NCBI GenBank assembly: GCA_041394705.1
Contig: JAWKHS010000030.1
Span: 1-51,624 of the forward strand
Reading direction: 5' to 3'
Length of the DNA stretch: 51,624 bases
Source of the DNA: Vicinamibacterales bacterium
GTDB lineage: Bacteria > Acidobacteriota > Vicinamibacteria > Vicinamibacterales > UBA2999
Below the pieces are notes generated by a model. The model searched no databases. It was not told where the DNA came from and saw nothing but the letters and a program-made list of their open reading frames with translations. Positions 44,246 to 51,624 of the stretch are shown here, one piece after another. The position numbers and the translations under genes were made by a program. Every line of letters begins with the position of its first letter. Positions within the stretch are counted from its first letter, which is position 1.

Positions 44246-44272
44246 GGGGACGCCGTGGCCGCGGGCGTCCCC
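44246..44272 (-). terminator. Stem-loop with short T-run after the VOC pseudogene
   Basis: A perfect 9-bp stem (GGGGACGCC 44246-44254 / GGCGTCCCC 44264-44272) with a 9-nt loop. On the minus strand it is followed by GTCTTTTG, so it can serve as an intrinsic terminator for the VOC/GMC transcript that ends at 44319, separating it from the DM13 gene. Confidence 0.55.
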
Positions 44273-44318
44273 GAAGCGCCCGCTGGGGCGGGCGATGCCG
44301 ATCGACGCGCTGCCGCGC

Positions 44319-45352
44319 CTAGTGCCTGGCGACCACCCGCATGGCGTGGCCGTCCGGGTCGCGAATGGTCAGGCCGCGCGCGAAGCCCGTCGTCGCGGCG
44401 TCCACGGCGACGACTTCCGGCGACACGAGGCCGCCGCCATGCCGCGCGTGCAGCAGCGACTCCGGCGCCCGGGCGACGAGCGTCGTCTGCCAGTGCGCCA
44501 GGTCGTTGGCCTTCAAGTCGAGCGGCGTCGGCCGCCCGTCGCGGGGGGCGAGTAACCAGCAGCTCCACGCCGGGGCCGTCGGCCGCGCGAAGCGTGGTGA
44601 TGCGGAGGCGCCGCCGAACACGTTGTTCAGGTGTTCCTGCTCCTCGCCGTAGTTCTCGCCCTGACCCGCGATCGCCAGGCCCAGGCCGTCGCGGTAGAAC
44701 GCCAGCGAGGCCTCGGTGTCGCCCGAGACGATGGCCGTGGTCCAGGCCCAGGAAGAGCGCGGCCTTCGATTGCCACCTGGGATCGCCCTTCCCCGGCGGG
44801 AACTGCAGGATCTCGAGGAAGTGGCCATCGGGATCGCGGAAGTAGAAGGCCTCGATGCCGCCGGCGCCCGGATTCCAGTCGGGCAGCCGCTGCGGCCCCG
44901 TGGACGCGTGCGCCACGCCCGCCTGGCGCAGGCGGGCGTAGGCCGCGCCCATGTCCGACGTGATGACGGCCACGTGCTGGAACCACCGGTCGTTGGCATG
45001 GGTGTCCGCCGGGTACGGCCGGCCGCGCGGCGCGGCGTGCTCCGGTGAGCTCGATGCGCTCGTGGCCGAGGCGGAGCCGGGCCACGCGCATGCGGACGCC
45101 GAAGAGGCCGTGGAGGAGCTCGTACGGGCGGCCCGCCAGCTCGACGTCCGGGCCGTCCGGCACGAAGCCGAGCACGTCCCTGAAGAACCGGACCGACCGC
45201 GCCAGGTCCGCGACCGTCGTGCCCACCGAATCCACCGCCACGACCCCGACCGGGGAGCCGCCGGTGGGGGTGTCGCCGTGCAGGCGGTCGGCACCGAGCG
45301 CGGCCGCGGCCAGCAGGCCGAGGAAGATGGCGGCCCGATCACGCCTCAGCAT
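44319..45352 (-). pseudogene. VOC/glyoxalase-family gene broken by several small indels
   Basis: Read with frame changes, the product is an exported two-module VOC protein. The first module starts MLRRDRAAIFLGLLAAAALGAD (signal peptide), VGTTVADLARSVRFFRDVLGF and then GHERIELT. A +1 insertion near 45043 shifts to APRGRPYPADTHANDRWFQHV and FRDPDGHFLEILQFPPG. A 2-base loss near 44740 shifts to AIVSGDTEASLAFYRDGLGLAI. Two more shifts near 44610 and 44550 surround RLRITTLRAADGPGVELL. The end is GLTIRDPDGHAMRVV. No frame runs through. It is either a decaying gene or a patch of poor base calling. Confidence 0.75.
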
Positions 45353-46930
45353 GGCGTGCCTCCTCCGAGGTGGCGCCCAGGCGCTCCACCAGGTGATCGC
45401 CGACGCGCAGGGCGTTGGCCATGATCGTGAGGGCCGGGTTCACCGCGCCGCTCGACGGGAAGAAGCTGCCGTCCACCACGTAGAGGTTGTCCACGTCATG
45501 CGCCCGGCAGTGCACGTCGAGCGCCGAGGAGGCCGGGTCGGTCCCGAACCGCACCGTGCCGCACTGGTGCGCGACGCCCGCCAGCGGAATGCGCTGGCCG
45601 ACGAACAGGCTGCGGCCGAAGAGGCCGACGTGGCAGGCATCGCCGTGGATGTCGCACCGGCGCTGCGAGGCCATCAGGCGCTTCAGGCGCGCCTGGAGCT
45701 GCTCGTGGGCCGTCTCGTTGTTGGGCGCGTAGCTGAGGACGATGCCGCCGTCCCGGTCGAGGGTGACGCGGTTCTCGGGATCGGGCAGGTCCTCCGACGT
45801 GAGCCAGAAGTCCAGCGAGTGGCCGGCCATCAGATCCAGCGTGAACCCCGGGGCCATCTTCGGCGCCCCGGCCGAGAGCGCCACCCCGTCGAGCTTGCCG
45901 ACGAACGAGATGTGGCCCATCGGGTAGGGGAACGCCGCGTCGCCGAAGTAGTAGTCGTTCACGGCGAGCGTCTTCTGGAACACGGTCGGTTCGGGCAGCG
46001 CAGAGACGGCCATCAGCACCGAGTTGACGTGGCCCATGTAGTGGCGGCCGACGACGCCGGAGCGGTTGGCGAGCCCGCCGGGGTGGCGGTCGTTCGCCGA
46101 ACGCAGGAGAGCGCGGCCGAGTTGATGGCGCCGCAGCTCGAGACCACGATATCGCCCCGGACCTGGCTGGTCTCGCCGCCGTGGCGGACGACGACGCCCG
46201 TGATCTCACGGCCCGTGGCCGACGTCTCGAGGCGATCGACGTAGGCATCGGTCAGGAGCGTGAGGTTGCCCGTGGCGAGCGCCGGCGTGACGGCCACCAC
46301 GTGCGCGTCGCTCTTGGCGTGAATCAGGCAGGGGAAGCCGTCGCAGGTCGAGCAGCGGATGCACGGGCTCGTCTCCCTGTCGCGCTCGTCCAGCATGATG
46401 CCCAGCGGCACGTGGAACGGATGGACGCCGGCGGCAGCGAAGTCCTCGTGCAGGGCCGCGATCCGGGGCTCGTGCGAGACGGCCGGGTGCGGATACGGGC
46501 CCGAGGCCCAGGGCTCGGTGGGGTCGCCGCCCCGCGCGCCGTGGACGTGGTACATCCGCTCGGCCTCGGCGTAGTACGGCTCCAGGTCCTCGTAGGCGAT
46601 GGGCCACGCCGGCGAGACGCCGCCGTGGTGCCGGATCTCGCCGAAGTCGCGCTCGCGCAGCCGGAACAGGGCCGCGCCGTAGAACTTCGTGTTGCCGCCG
46701 ACCACGTAGCTGGTGTGCGGGTGCAGGGGCTGGCCCGAGCGATCGCGCCAGACCTCCTTCGTGTGGTACTTGCCGTCCACGTTCACGGCGCGCGAGCTCC
46801 AGTTGTCCTTCTCTCTCGGCACGTACTCGCCGCGCTCGAGCAGGAGGACGCGCTTGCCCGCGTGCGCCAGCCGGTGGGCCAGCGTGCCGCCGCCGGCGCC
46901 GCTTCCGATGATGATGACGTCGTAGTGCAT
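45339..46930 (-). pseudogene. GMC-family FAD oxidoreductase gene with one frameshift
   Basis: From ATG 46930 the frame gives MHYDVIIIGSGAGGG (FAD GxGxxG), CIRCSTCDGFPC and IVVSSCGAINSAAL, then is lost. A frame shifted by one base continues from about 46105 with LRSANDRHPGGLANRSGVVGRHYMGH to the GMC C-terminus (VDNLYVVDGSFFPSSGAVNPALTIMANALRVGDHL). The break lies where CTCTCCTG would need one more base. Without it the protein would be about 530 residues, a normal GMC size. Such enzymes oxidise alcohols or sugars with FAD. Its stop overlaps the VOC start by 14 bp. Confidence 0.82.
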
Positions 46931-46959
46931 GGTGGACTCCAGGAAGCCGGCGCGAACGG

Positions 46960-47715
46960 TCACGCCTGGCAGAAGATGCAGCGCACGCGATCGGAGTGGT
47001 TGAACTTCGCGCAGCCCGGCGTGTGGAGGCGCCGGTGCACCGCGGCGGCCGCCTGCATCGCCAGGGGCGGCACGATCAGGTAGATCCAGATCGCCATGAA
47101 GTTGCCGGAGAGAATCGCCGGCCCGAGGCTCCGCGCCGGGTTCATGCTCATGCCCGACAGCGGGTCCTCGAAGGTGATGTTGAGCATCACCACGAGCGCG
47201 GCGACGAGGCCCGTCGCCCGCATGGTGGACGGTCGGGCCGACACGGCCAGCAGGACCGAAAGCGTCACGAACGAGATGGCGAGCTCGCCCGCCACGGCGG
47301 GCCAGATGCCGCCCGCGCCCGGCAGCGTCTGCACGAAGCGCACCGGCGGGTCGGCGAACGCGGCGCCGAGGAGGCGCCACGCCAGGACGGTGCCGGCCAG
47401 GGCGCCCGCGAACTGCGCGGCGACGTAGGCCGCCGCGTCCCTCGGGCGGATCCGGCCGAGGCTCAGGAACGCCAGCGTCACGGAGGGATTCATGTGCGCA
47501 CCGGAGCGCGCGCCGAGCGGCGAGTAGATGATGGACGCCGCCGTCACGCCCATCGCGGCTCCCATCAGTATCCGCCTGACGAACGGATCGCCAATGGCCT
47601 GCCGGATGGGCGACCCGGGATGCTGGAGCACGACGGCGAAGACGCCGGCCGACACCATGAAGGCGCCGATGGCCGCCGCCTCCGCCGCGTACTCCCGCCA
47701 GTGCGAGGCGCTCAT
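46960..47715 (-). CDS. Aquaporin-family (MIP) channel with variant NPS motif and Cys-rich tail
   Basis: 251 residues with six TM helices. The first half-helix motif is GAHMNPSVT (NPS in place of NPA) and the second is GMSMNPARS (canonical). The C-terminal tail CAKFNHSDRVRCIFCQA holds three Cys in the last 17 residues, possibly a metal or redox site. The first pore motif difference may alter selectivity. ATG 47715 overlaps the stop of the small winged-helix gene by ATGA, and the GMC gene starts 29 bp after its stop. Confidence 0.88.
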   Translation of the reverse strand: MSASHWREYAAEAAAIGAFMVSAGVFAVVLQHPGSPIRQAIGDPFVRRILMGAAMGVTAASIIYSPLGARSGAHMNPSVTLAFLSLGRIRPRDAAAYVAAQFAGALAGTVLAWRLLGAAFADPPVRFVQTLPGAGGIWPAVAGELAISFVTLSVLLAVSARPSTMRATGLVAALVVMLNITFEDPLSGMSMNPARSLGPAILSGNFMAIWIYLIVPPLAMQAAAAVHRRLHTPGCAKFNHSDRVRCIFCQA

Positions 47716-47915
47716 ACGGCGCTCGACCGGCAATAGCGCCCGGAGCCGCTGCGTGCCAGGAAGTGCGCGTCCACCAGGCGGTGAAGCGCCAGCGCGGCCT
47801 CGGCGGGCGGGACGTGCCAGAGGCGCGCGGCCTGACACTCGGTCAGGGACAGGCCGGGCATCTCGGCGAACTCGCTGCGGACGAGGCGGACGAGGCGGTC
47901 GATCGTCTGGTGCAT
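47712..47915 (-). CDS. 67-residue winged-helix-like protein coupled to aquaporin
   Basis: Starts at ATG 47915, which has GGAGG 8 bp upstream (an ATG five codons earlier is less likely). The sequence (TIDRLVRLVRSEFAEMPGLSLTECQAARLWHVPPAEAALALHRLVDAHFLARSGSGRYC) reads as three helices with a wing: LTECQAARLWHVPPAEAALALHRLVDAHFL is an HTH-like core. No family name. The ATGA overlap with aquaporin supports that it is real and that it may regulate that gene. Confidence 0.65.
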   Translation of the reverse strand: MHQTIDRLVRLVRSEFAEMPGLSLTECQAARLWHVPPAEAALALHRLVDAHFLARSGSGRYCRSSAV

Positions 47916-48039
47916 CGCGGGGTCCTCCATGACGCAGGCTTGGATGCCCGCCTCCGGAGCCGGTGTCCGTGCCGGCGCCGTCACACGTTCGAGAAACGGC
48001 GGTCACCTGGCGGCGTCAAACTGGCCACCAGGGGGAATC

Positions 48040-50022
48040 GTGGACATCGACCGCGCGTCGTCACGGGAATGGATCGAGCCGGACGGGCTGGGAGGGTTCG
48101 CCAGCGGCACGGCGAGCGGCGAGCGGACGCGGCGGTACCACGGGCTGCTGCTCCCGGCCACGACGCCGCCCACCGGGCGGATGATGCTCGTGAACGGCCT
48201 CGAGGTCTGGGCCCTGACGCCTGCCGGGCGCGTGGCCCTCTCGACGCATCTCTACAGTCCTGGCGTCCGGCATCCCGACGGGGCCTCCCGCCTGACCGCC
48301 TTCACGACCCATCCGTGGCCCACGTGGACCTGGGACCTCGGCGACGGCCGATCCGTCGTGGGAGAAGTGGTCGGCGTCCGGGGCGCATCCCGCGTCGTGT
48401 GCGCGTGGACCCTGGTCGGCCCGGGACCGGTGACGCTCGAGATCCAGCCGCTCCTGTCCGGCCGCGATTACCACTCGCTCCATCACGAGAACGCGGCCTT
48501 CCGCTTCGACACCGCCGTGGACGGCGGCGCCCTGGAATGGCGGCCGTACGACGGCGTGCCCGCGGTGCGGTGCCTCACCACGGGCACCTTCCATGCGCGG
48601 CCGGAGTGGTTCCGGCAGTTCTACGCCAGGGAGCGCGACCGCGGGCTCGACGCCGTCGAGGACCTGGCCAGTCCCGGCGTCATCCAGTGCGCGCTGCACG
48701 ACGGACGGGCCGCGTGCGTCTTCGAGAGCGGCGCCTCGTCGCCGGCCCCGGGCAGCGCCCGCGACGTCCGGGCCGCCGTCACCACGTGGCTGGCGGCGGA
48801 GCGCCGGCGCCGGAAGGCGTTCCCGACGCCGCTCCATCGCGCGGCCGACGCCTATCTCGTGAGCCGCGGCCGCGGCCGCACCATCGTGGCCGGCTACCCC
48901 TGGTTCACCGACTGGGGCCGCGACACTTTCATCGCCGTGCGCGGCCTGTGCCTGGCCACCGGCCGCTTCGCCGACGCGCGGGACATCCTGCTCGAGTGGG
49001 CCGGGGCCGTGGACCAGGGCATGCTGCCCAACCGCTTTCCGGACGCCGGGTCCACGCCCGAGTTCAACGCGGTGGATGCGTCGCTGTGGTTCGTGGTGGC
49101 CGCGGGCGAGCTGCTGGAGGCCGCCGCGAGGCAGCCGCGCGTCCTGTCACGCGCGCAGGCGCAGCGCCTGCGGGAGGCGATGACGGCCATCCTCGACGGC
49201 TATGCCCGAGGCACCCGCTACCGGATTCACCTGGACGACGACGGGCTGGTGGCGGCGGGCGAGGCGGGCCAGCAGCTCACGTGGATGGACGCGCGCGTGG
49301 GCGACCGCGAGATCACGCCGCGCATCGGCAAGCCCGTCGAGGTGCAGGCGCTCTGGCTCAACGCGCTGGCCGCGGCCTCGGCGTTCGACGACCGGTGGAC
49401 CGCCGTCGCCGAGCGCGGCGCCGCCACCGTCGCCGCCCGCTTCTGGAATGCCGAGCGGCGCATGCTCTACGACGTGGTGGACGTGGACCACCGGCCGGGT
49501 GCGGTGGACGGCGCGTGCCGGCCCAACCAGATCCTGGCCGTCGGCGGGCTGCCCATCCGGCTGCTCACGGGTCCGCGCGCCCGTGCCGTGGTGGACGCGG
49601 TGGAGTCGCGGCTCTGGACGCCCATGGGCCTGCGGTCCCTGGCGCCGGACGAGCCCGGCTACGCCGGACGCTACGAGGGCCCGCCCTGGATGCGGGATGC
49701 CGTCTACCACCAGGGCACCGTCTGGCCCTGGCTCGTCGCGCCGTTCGTGGACGCCTGGCTCTCCGTCCGCGGAAACGCCGCGGCGGCGCGCGGGGAAGCC
49801 GAACGCCGCTTCCTGGCGCCGCTCATCGCGCATCTCGACGAGGCGGGGCTGGGCCACGTCTCGGAGATCGCGGACGGCGATCCGCCGTTCACGCCGCGCG
49901 GCTGTCCCTTCCAGGCCTGGTCCGTCGGCGAGCTGATTCGCGCCTCGGCGCGCTGCGCGGAGGGCGAGCGCCCGGCTCGTGACATCTCGTCCAGCCGGGC
50001 ATCGAAGGGCGTGGAGGTCTGA
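48040..50022 (+). CDS. Glycogen debranching-type enzyme (amylo-1,6-glucosidase, GH133-like)
   Basis: 660 residues from GTG 48040 with AGGGGGA directly upstream. An N-terminal domain (EWIEPDGLGGFASGTASGERTRRYHGLLLPA) typical of bacterial glycogen debranching proteins is followed by an (alpha/alpha)6 barrel: YPWFTDWGRDTFIAVRGLCLATGRF, GMLPNRFPDAGSTPEFNAVDASLWFV, TWMDARVGDREITPRIGKPVEVQALWLNAL and YHQGTVWPWLVAPF. Acidic residues in WGRDTF, TWMDA and the GTVWPW loop are as in this family. It should cleave alpha-1,6 branches of glycogen in the cytoplasm. It is convergent with the TonB-dependent receptor. Confidence 0.92.
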   Translation: MDIDRASSREWIEPDGLGGFASGTASGERTRRYHGLLLPATTPPTGRMMLVNGLEVWALTPAGRVALSTHLYSPGVRHPDGASRLTAFTTHPWPTWTWDLGDGRSVVGEVVGVRGASRVVCAWTLVGPGPVTLEIQPLLSGRDYHSLHHENAAFRFDTAVDGGALEWRPYDGVPAVRCLTTGTFHARPEWFRQFYARERDRGLDAVEDLASPGVIQCALHDGRAACVFESGASSPAPGSARDVRAAVTTWLAAERRRRKAFPTPLHRAADAYLVSRGRGRTIVAGYPWFTDWGRDTFIAVRGLCLATGRFADARDILLEWAGAVDQGMLPNRFPDAGSTPEFNAVDASLWFVVAAGELLEAAARQPRVLSRAQAQRLREAMTAILDGYARGTRYRIHLDDDGLVAAGEAGQQLTWMDARVGDREITPRIGKPVEVQALWLNALAAASAFDDRWTAVAERGAATVAARFWNAERRMLYDVVDVDHRPGAVDGACRPNQILAVGGLPIRLLTGPRARAVVDAVESRLWTPMGLRSLAPDEPGYAGRYEGPPWMRDAVYHQGTVWPWLVAPFVDAWLSVRGNAAAARGEAERRFLAPLIAHLDEAGLGHVSEIADGDPPFTPRGCPFQAWSVGELIRASARCAEGERPARDISSSRASKGVEV

Positions 50023-50029
50023 CACCCGA

Positions 50030-50056
50030 CGCGCGCGGTGACCCGCGCCGCGCGCG
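50030..50056. terminator. GC hairpin between convergent genes
   Basis: A perfect 9-bp stem (CGCGCGCGG 50030-50038 / CCGCGCGCG 50048-50056) with a 9-nt loop lies just after the debranching enzyme's stop (50022) and 21 bp after the receptor gene's stop. There is no T-run. Could end transcription from both sides. Confidence 0.4.
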
Positions 50057-50077
50057 CCGTCATGTCCGCGGCCGCGA

Positions 50078-51624
50078 TCAGAAGCGGACGCCCAGGCTCA
50101 CCCGGATGTCTCGCGCCGTCATGCGGTAGTACTGCGCGTCGCCGACTTCGCTCTCCGACACGACGTCGCGCGCGTCGTTCAGGTTGCGGCCGTCGAGCCG
50201 GAGCTCGTAGCGATCGAAGCGGTAACCGACGCCCGCGTCCACCGTGCGGAAACCGGCGGCCAGGGCGCGGTTGCGCTTGTCCATGAACCGGTCGCCCGTG
50301 TACCTGACGACGGCGCTCGCGATGAGCCCCTCCTCCGGCGACAGGTACGCGCCCGCCGAGAACAGGTGGCGGGGCGACATCTCGAAGCGGCGGCCGTCGA
50401 GCCGCGTGAGGACGCCGTCGAACGCCTGCTCGAAGTCCACGAACTTCCCGTCGTGGTAGCTGTAGGACGCGCGACCCGTGAGGTGATGGGGCATCCGCGC
50501 GTCGGTCGCGACCTCGAATCCCTGGAACCGCGTCTCGCCCGCGTTCAGGAGCGCCGGCAGCCCGTTGACCACCGTGGCCGTGACGAGGTTGGTGAAGTCC
50601 ATCCGGAAGGCGCTGGCCTCGACGTCCATCCTCCCTTCGAAGAAGCGCGCCTTCAGCCCGCCCTCGACGCTCTGGGACGTCTCCGGCTCCAGGAGGCCGC
50701 CTTCCTCCGCTTCGCCGAGGCCGAAGTCGAACACGGCCGGCTTGAAGGTGTTCCGGTAGTTCGCGAACGCGCGCACGTGGTTGGTGCCCTGCTCCCACAG
50801 CGAGACGATGGCGCCCACGCTGCCGCTCAGCCGCGTGTTGGTCTGCGCGTTGCCTTCCTCGGCCGCGCGCTGGGCCTCGGTCTCGTTGCCCTCTTCTCGC
50901 TCCTCGTTGGTCAGGTTCAGCCGGAGGCCGGCCGAGAGCGTGACCCGGGCGGTCGGCCGCCATTCGGCCAGCGCGTAGCCGCCGACGAAGTCCCGCCGGT
51001 CCTCTTCGCCGAGCTCGAGGTCGGTCGGCTCGGCGACCGAGGTGGCCGTGGCGCCGCTGAGCGGCACGGTGTAGTCGAACACGGCGCCCTTCGAGTCGCC
51101 CATCCCGTGCAGCCAGTCCACGCCGACGACGACCCGCGTGTGCTCGCGCTGGGGCAGGGTCAGGTGCACGTCGGCGTACAGGTCGGTGATGTCGATCGCC
51201 TGCCGGAAGCCCACCGCGTTGCCCGGCCCTTCGGAGACGTCGGCCAGGAACCCGCGGAAGTTGTCGTGGGCGGTGTGGGTGAAGGACGCGATCGTGCCGA
51301 GCCGCGAGGCGCCGAGCGGGCGCTCGTACCCCACGCCGACGTTGATGCGGTTCTCGTTCAGGAAGGCGCCGTCGGGATTGTGGTTGGCGTCGAGCGGCAC
51401 GCGGGCGCTGAGCGTGGTGCCCTGGCGTGGATGAGGGCTGGCCGGATCCTGCCGCAGGACGTTGACGTCGGCCAGGAACCAGAGCCGCCGGTCGTTCGCC
51501 GAGCGCGTGGTGCGCCACAGCGCGTGGCCGCGCGAGAACGACGTCCTGTCGTCCTTGAAGCCCTGGCGCTCGCCGTCCACCGAGAGCCTGGACCGCCACG
51601 CGCCCGACGACGGGATGGCGAGGT
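50078..51624 (-). CDS. TonB-dependent outer-membrane receptor, C-terminal part (5' end off the window)
   Basis: About 515 residues to the right edge; the frame stays open to 51622, so the plug domain and TonB box lie outside. The barrel is seen as alternating aromatic strands: RLWFLADVNVLRQD, VGVGYERPLGASRLGTIASF, TRVVVGVDWLHGMGD, VTLSAGLRLNLTNE, HVRAFANYRNTFKPAVFDFGL, ARFFEGRMDVEASAFRMDFTNLV, and the final strand RMTARDIRVSLGVRF ending in Phe as outer-membrane barrels need. The YRNTFKPAVFDFG segment is classical for these receptors. Ligand unknown; siderophores or carbohydrates are typical in the family. Confidence 0.9.
   Translation of the reverse strand, partial: LAIPSSGAWRSRLSVDGERQGFKDDRTSFSRGHALWRTTRSANDRRLWFLADVNVLRQDPASPHPRQGTTLSARVPLDANHNPDGAFLNENRINVGVGYERPLGASRLGTIASFTHTAHDNFRGFLADVSEGPGNAVGFRQAIDITDLYADVHLTLPQREHTRVVVGVDWLHGMGDSKGAVFDYTVPLSGATATSVAEPTDLELGEEDRRDFVGGYALAEWRPTARVTLSAGLRLNLTNEEREEGNETEAQRAAEEGNAQTNTRLSGSVGAIVSLWEQGTNHVRAFANYRNTFKPAVFDFGLGEAEEGGLLEPETSQSVEGGLKARFFEGRMDVEASAFRMDFTNLVTATVVNGLPALLNAGETRFQGFEVATDARMPHHLTGRASYSYHDGKFVDFEQAFDGVLTRLDGRRFEMSPRHLFSAGAYLSPEEGLIASAVVRYTGDRFMDKRNRALAAGFRTVDAGVGYRFDRYELRLDGRNLNDARDVVSESEVGDAQYYRMTARDIRVSLGVRF

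Overview
The window is very GC-rich (roughly 70 %) bacterial DNA that is coding almost from end to end, with short spacers and many 1-4 bp ATGA/GTGA start-stop overlaps. Gene content (a type IV pilus ATPase, a TonB-dependent receptor, SBBP and NHL propeller proteins, Ser/Thr kinase-TPR paired with an ECF sigma factor, several sigma/anti-sigma pairs, CadC-like winged-helix/TPR regulators, many exported hydrolases) suggests a Gram-negative soil-type bacterium. Acidobacteriota, perhaps a Vicinamibacteria-like lineage, is my best guess; this is inferred from gene style and not tested. I recognised no rRNA, tRNA, CRISPR array, prophage or insertion sequence.

Layout. 0-7.5 kb: the C-terminal part of a PilT-type ATPase, a DinB-like protein fused to an exported domain, an AraC regulator, an M55 D-aminopeptidase, an exported amidase, an NHL propeller and a small membrane protein. 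7.6-13.4 kb: a MarR regulator facing two cupin genes across two clear palindromic operators, an HxlR regulator facing a vanadium-haloperoxidase/PAP2 enzyme across two further palindromes, and an exported SBBP propeller protein. 13.3-15.6 kb: a tight four-gene minus-strand operon built around a ferric-reductase-like membrane domain fused to a Rieske [2Fe-2S] domain. 15.6-17.1 kb: two SDR oxidoreductases, the first pteridine-reductase-like.

17.2-28.9 kb is a regulatory block: TPR-CHAT protease/sigma factor/membrane anti-sigma factor in one apparent operon; ECF sigma factor with TPR Ser/Thr kinase; a lone RpoE-like sigma factor; a CadC-like regulator; and a second RpoE-like sigma with its zinc anti-sigma factor. 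28.9-40.8 kb: a large glucosidase-type glycoside hydrolase; a plus-strand chain YHS-DoxX-DinB-NRDE-(DedA/ATP-grasp fusion); an exported esterase and a Tat-exported asparaginase; YhbY; a two-domain acyltransferase resembling ornithine-lipid synthase; and HU. 41.2-51.6 kb: SMP-30 lactonase, HbpS-cupin fusion and DM13 protein; two frameshifted genes (VOC and GMC oxidoreductase); an aquaporin overlapping a tiny winged-helix-like gene; a glycogen-debranching-type enzyme; and the C-terminal part of a TonB-dependent receptor that runs off the right edge.

The best candidates for undescribed biology are the TPR-CHAT/sigma/anti-sigma operon (possibly a protease-controlled sigma switch outside CRISPR), the Rieske-ferric-reductase membrane operon, and the DedA-ATP-grasp fusion. 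All functional statements come from reading sequence motifs; no database search was run.
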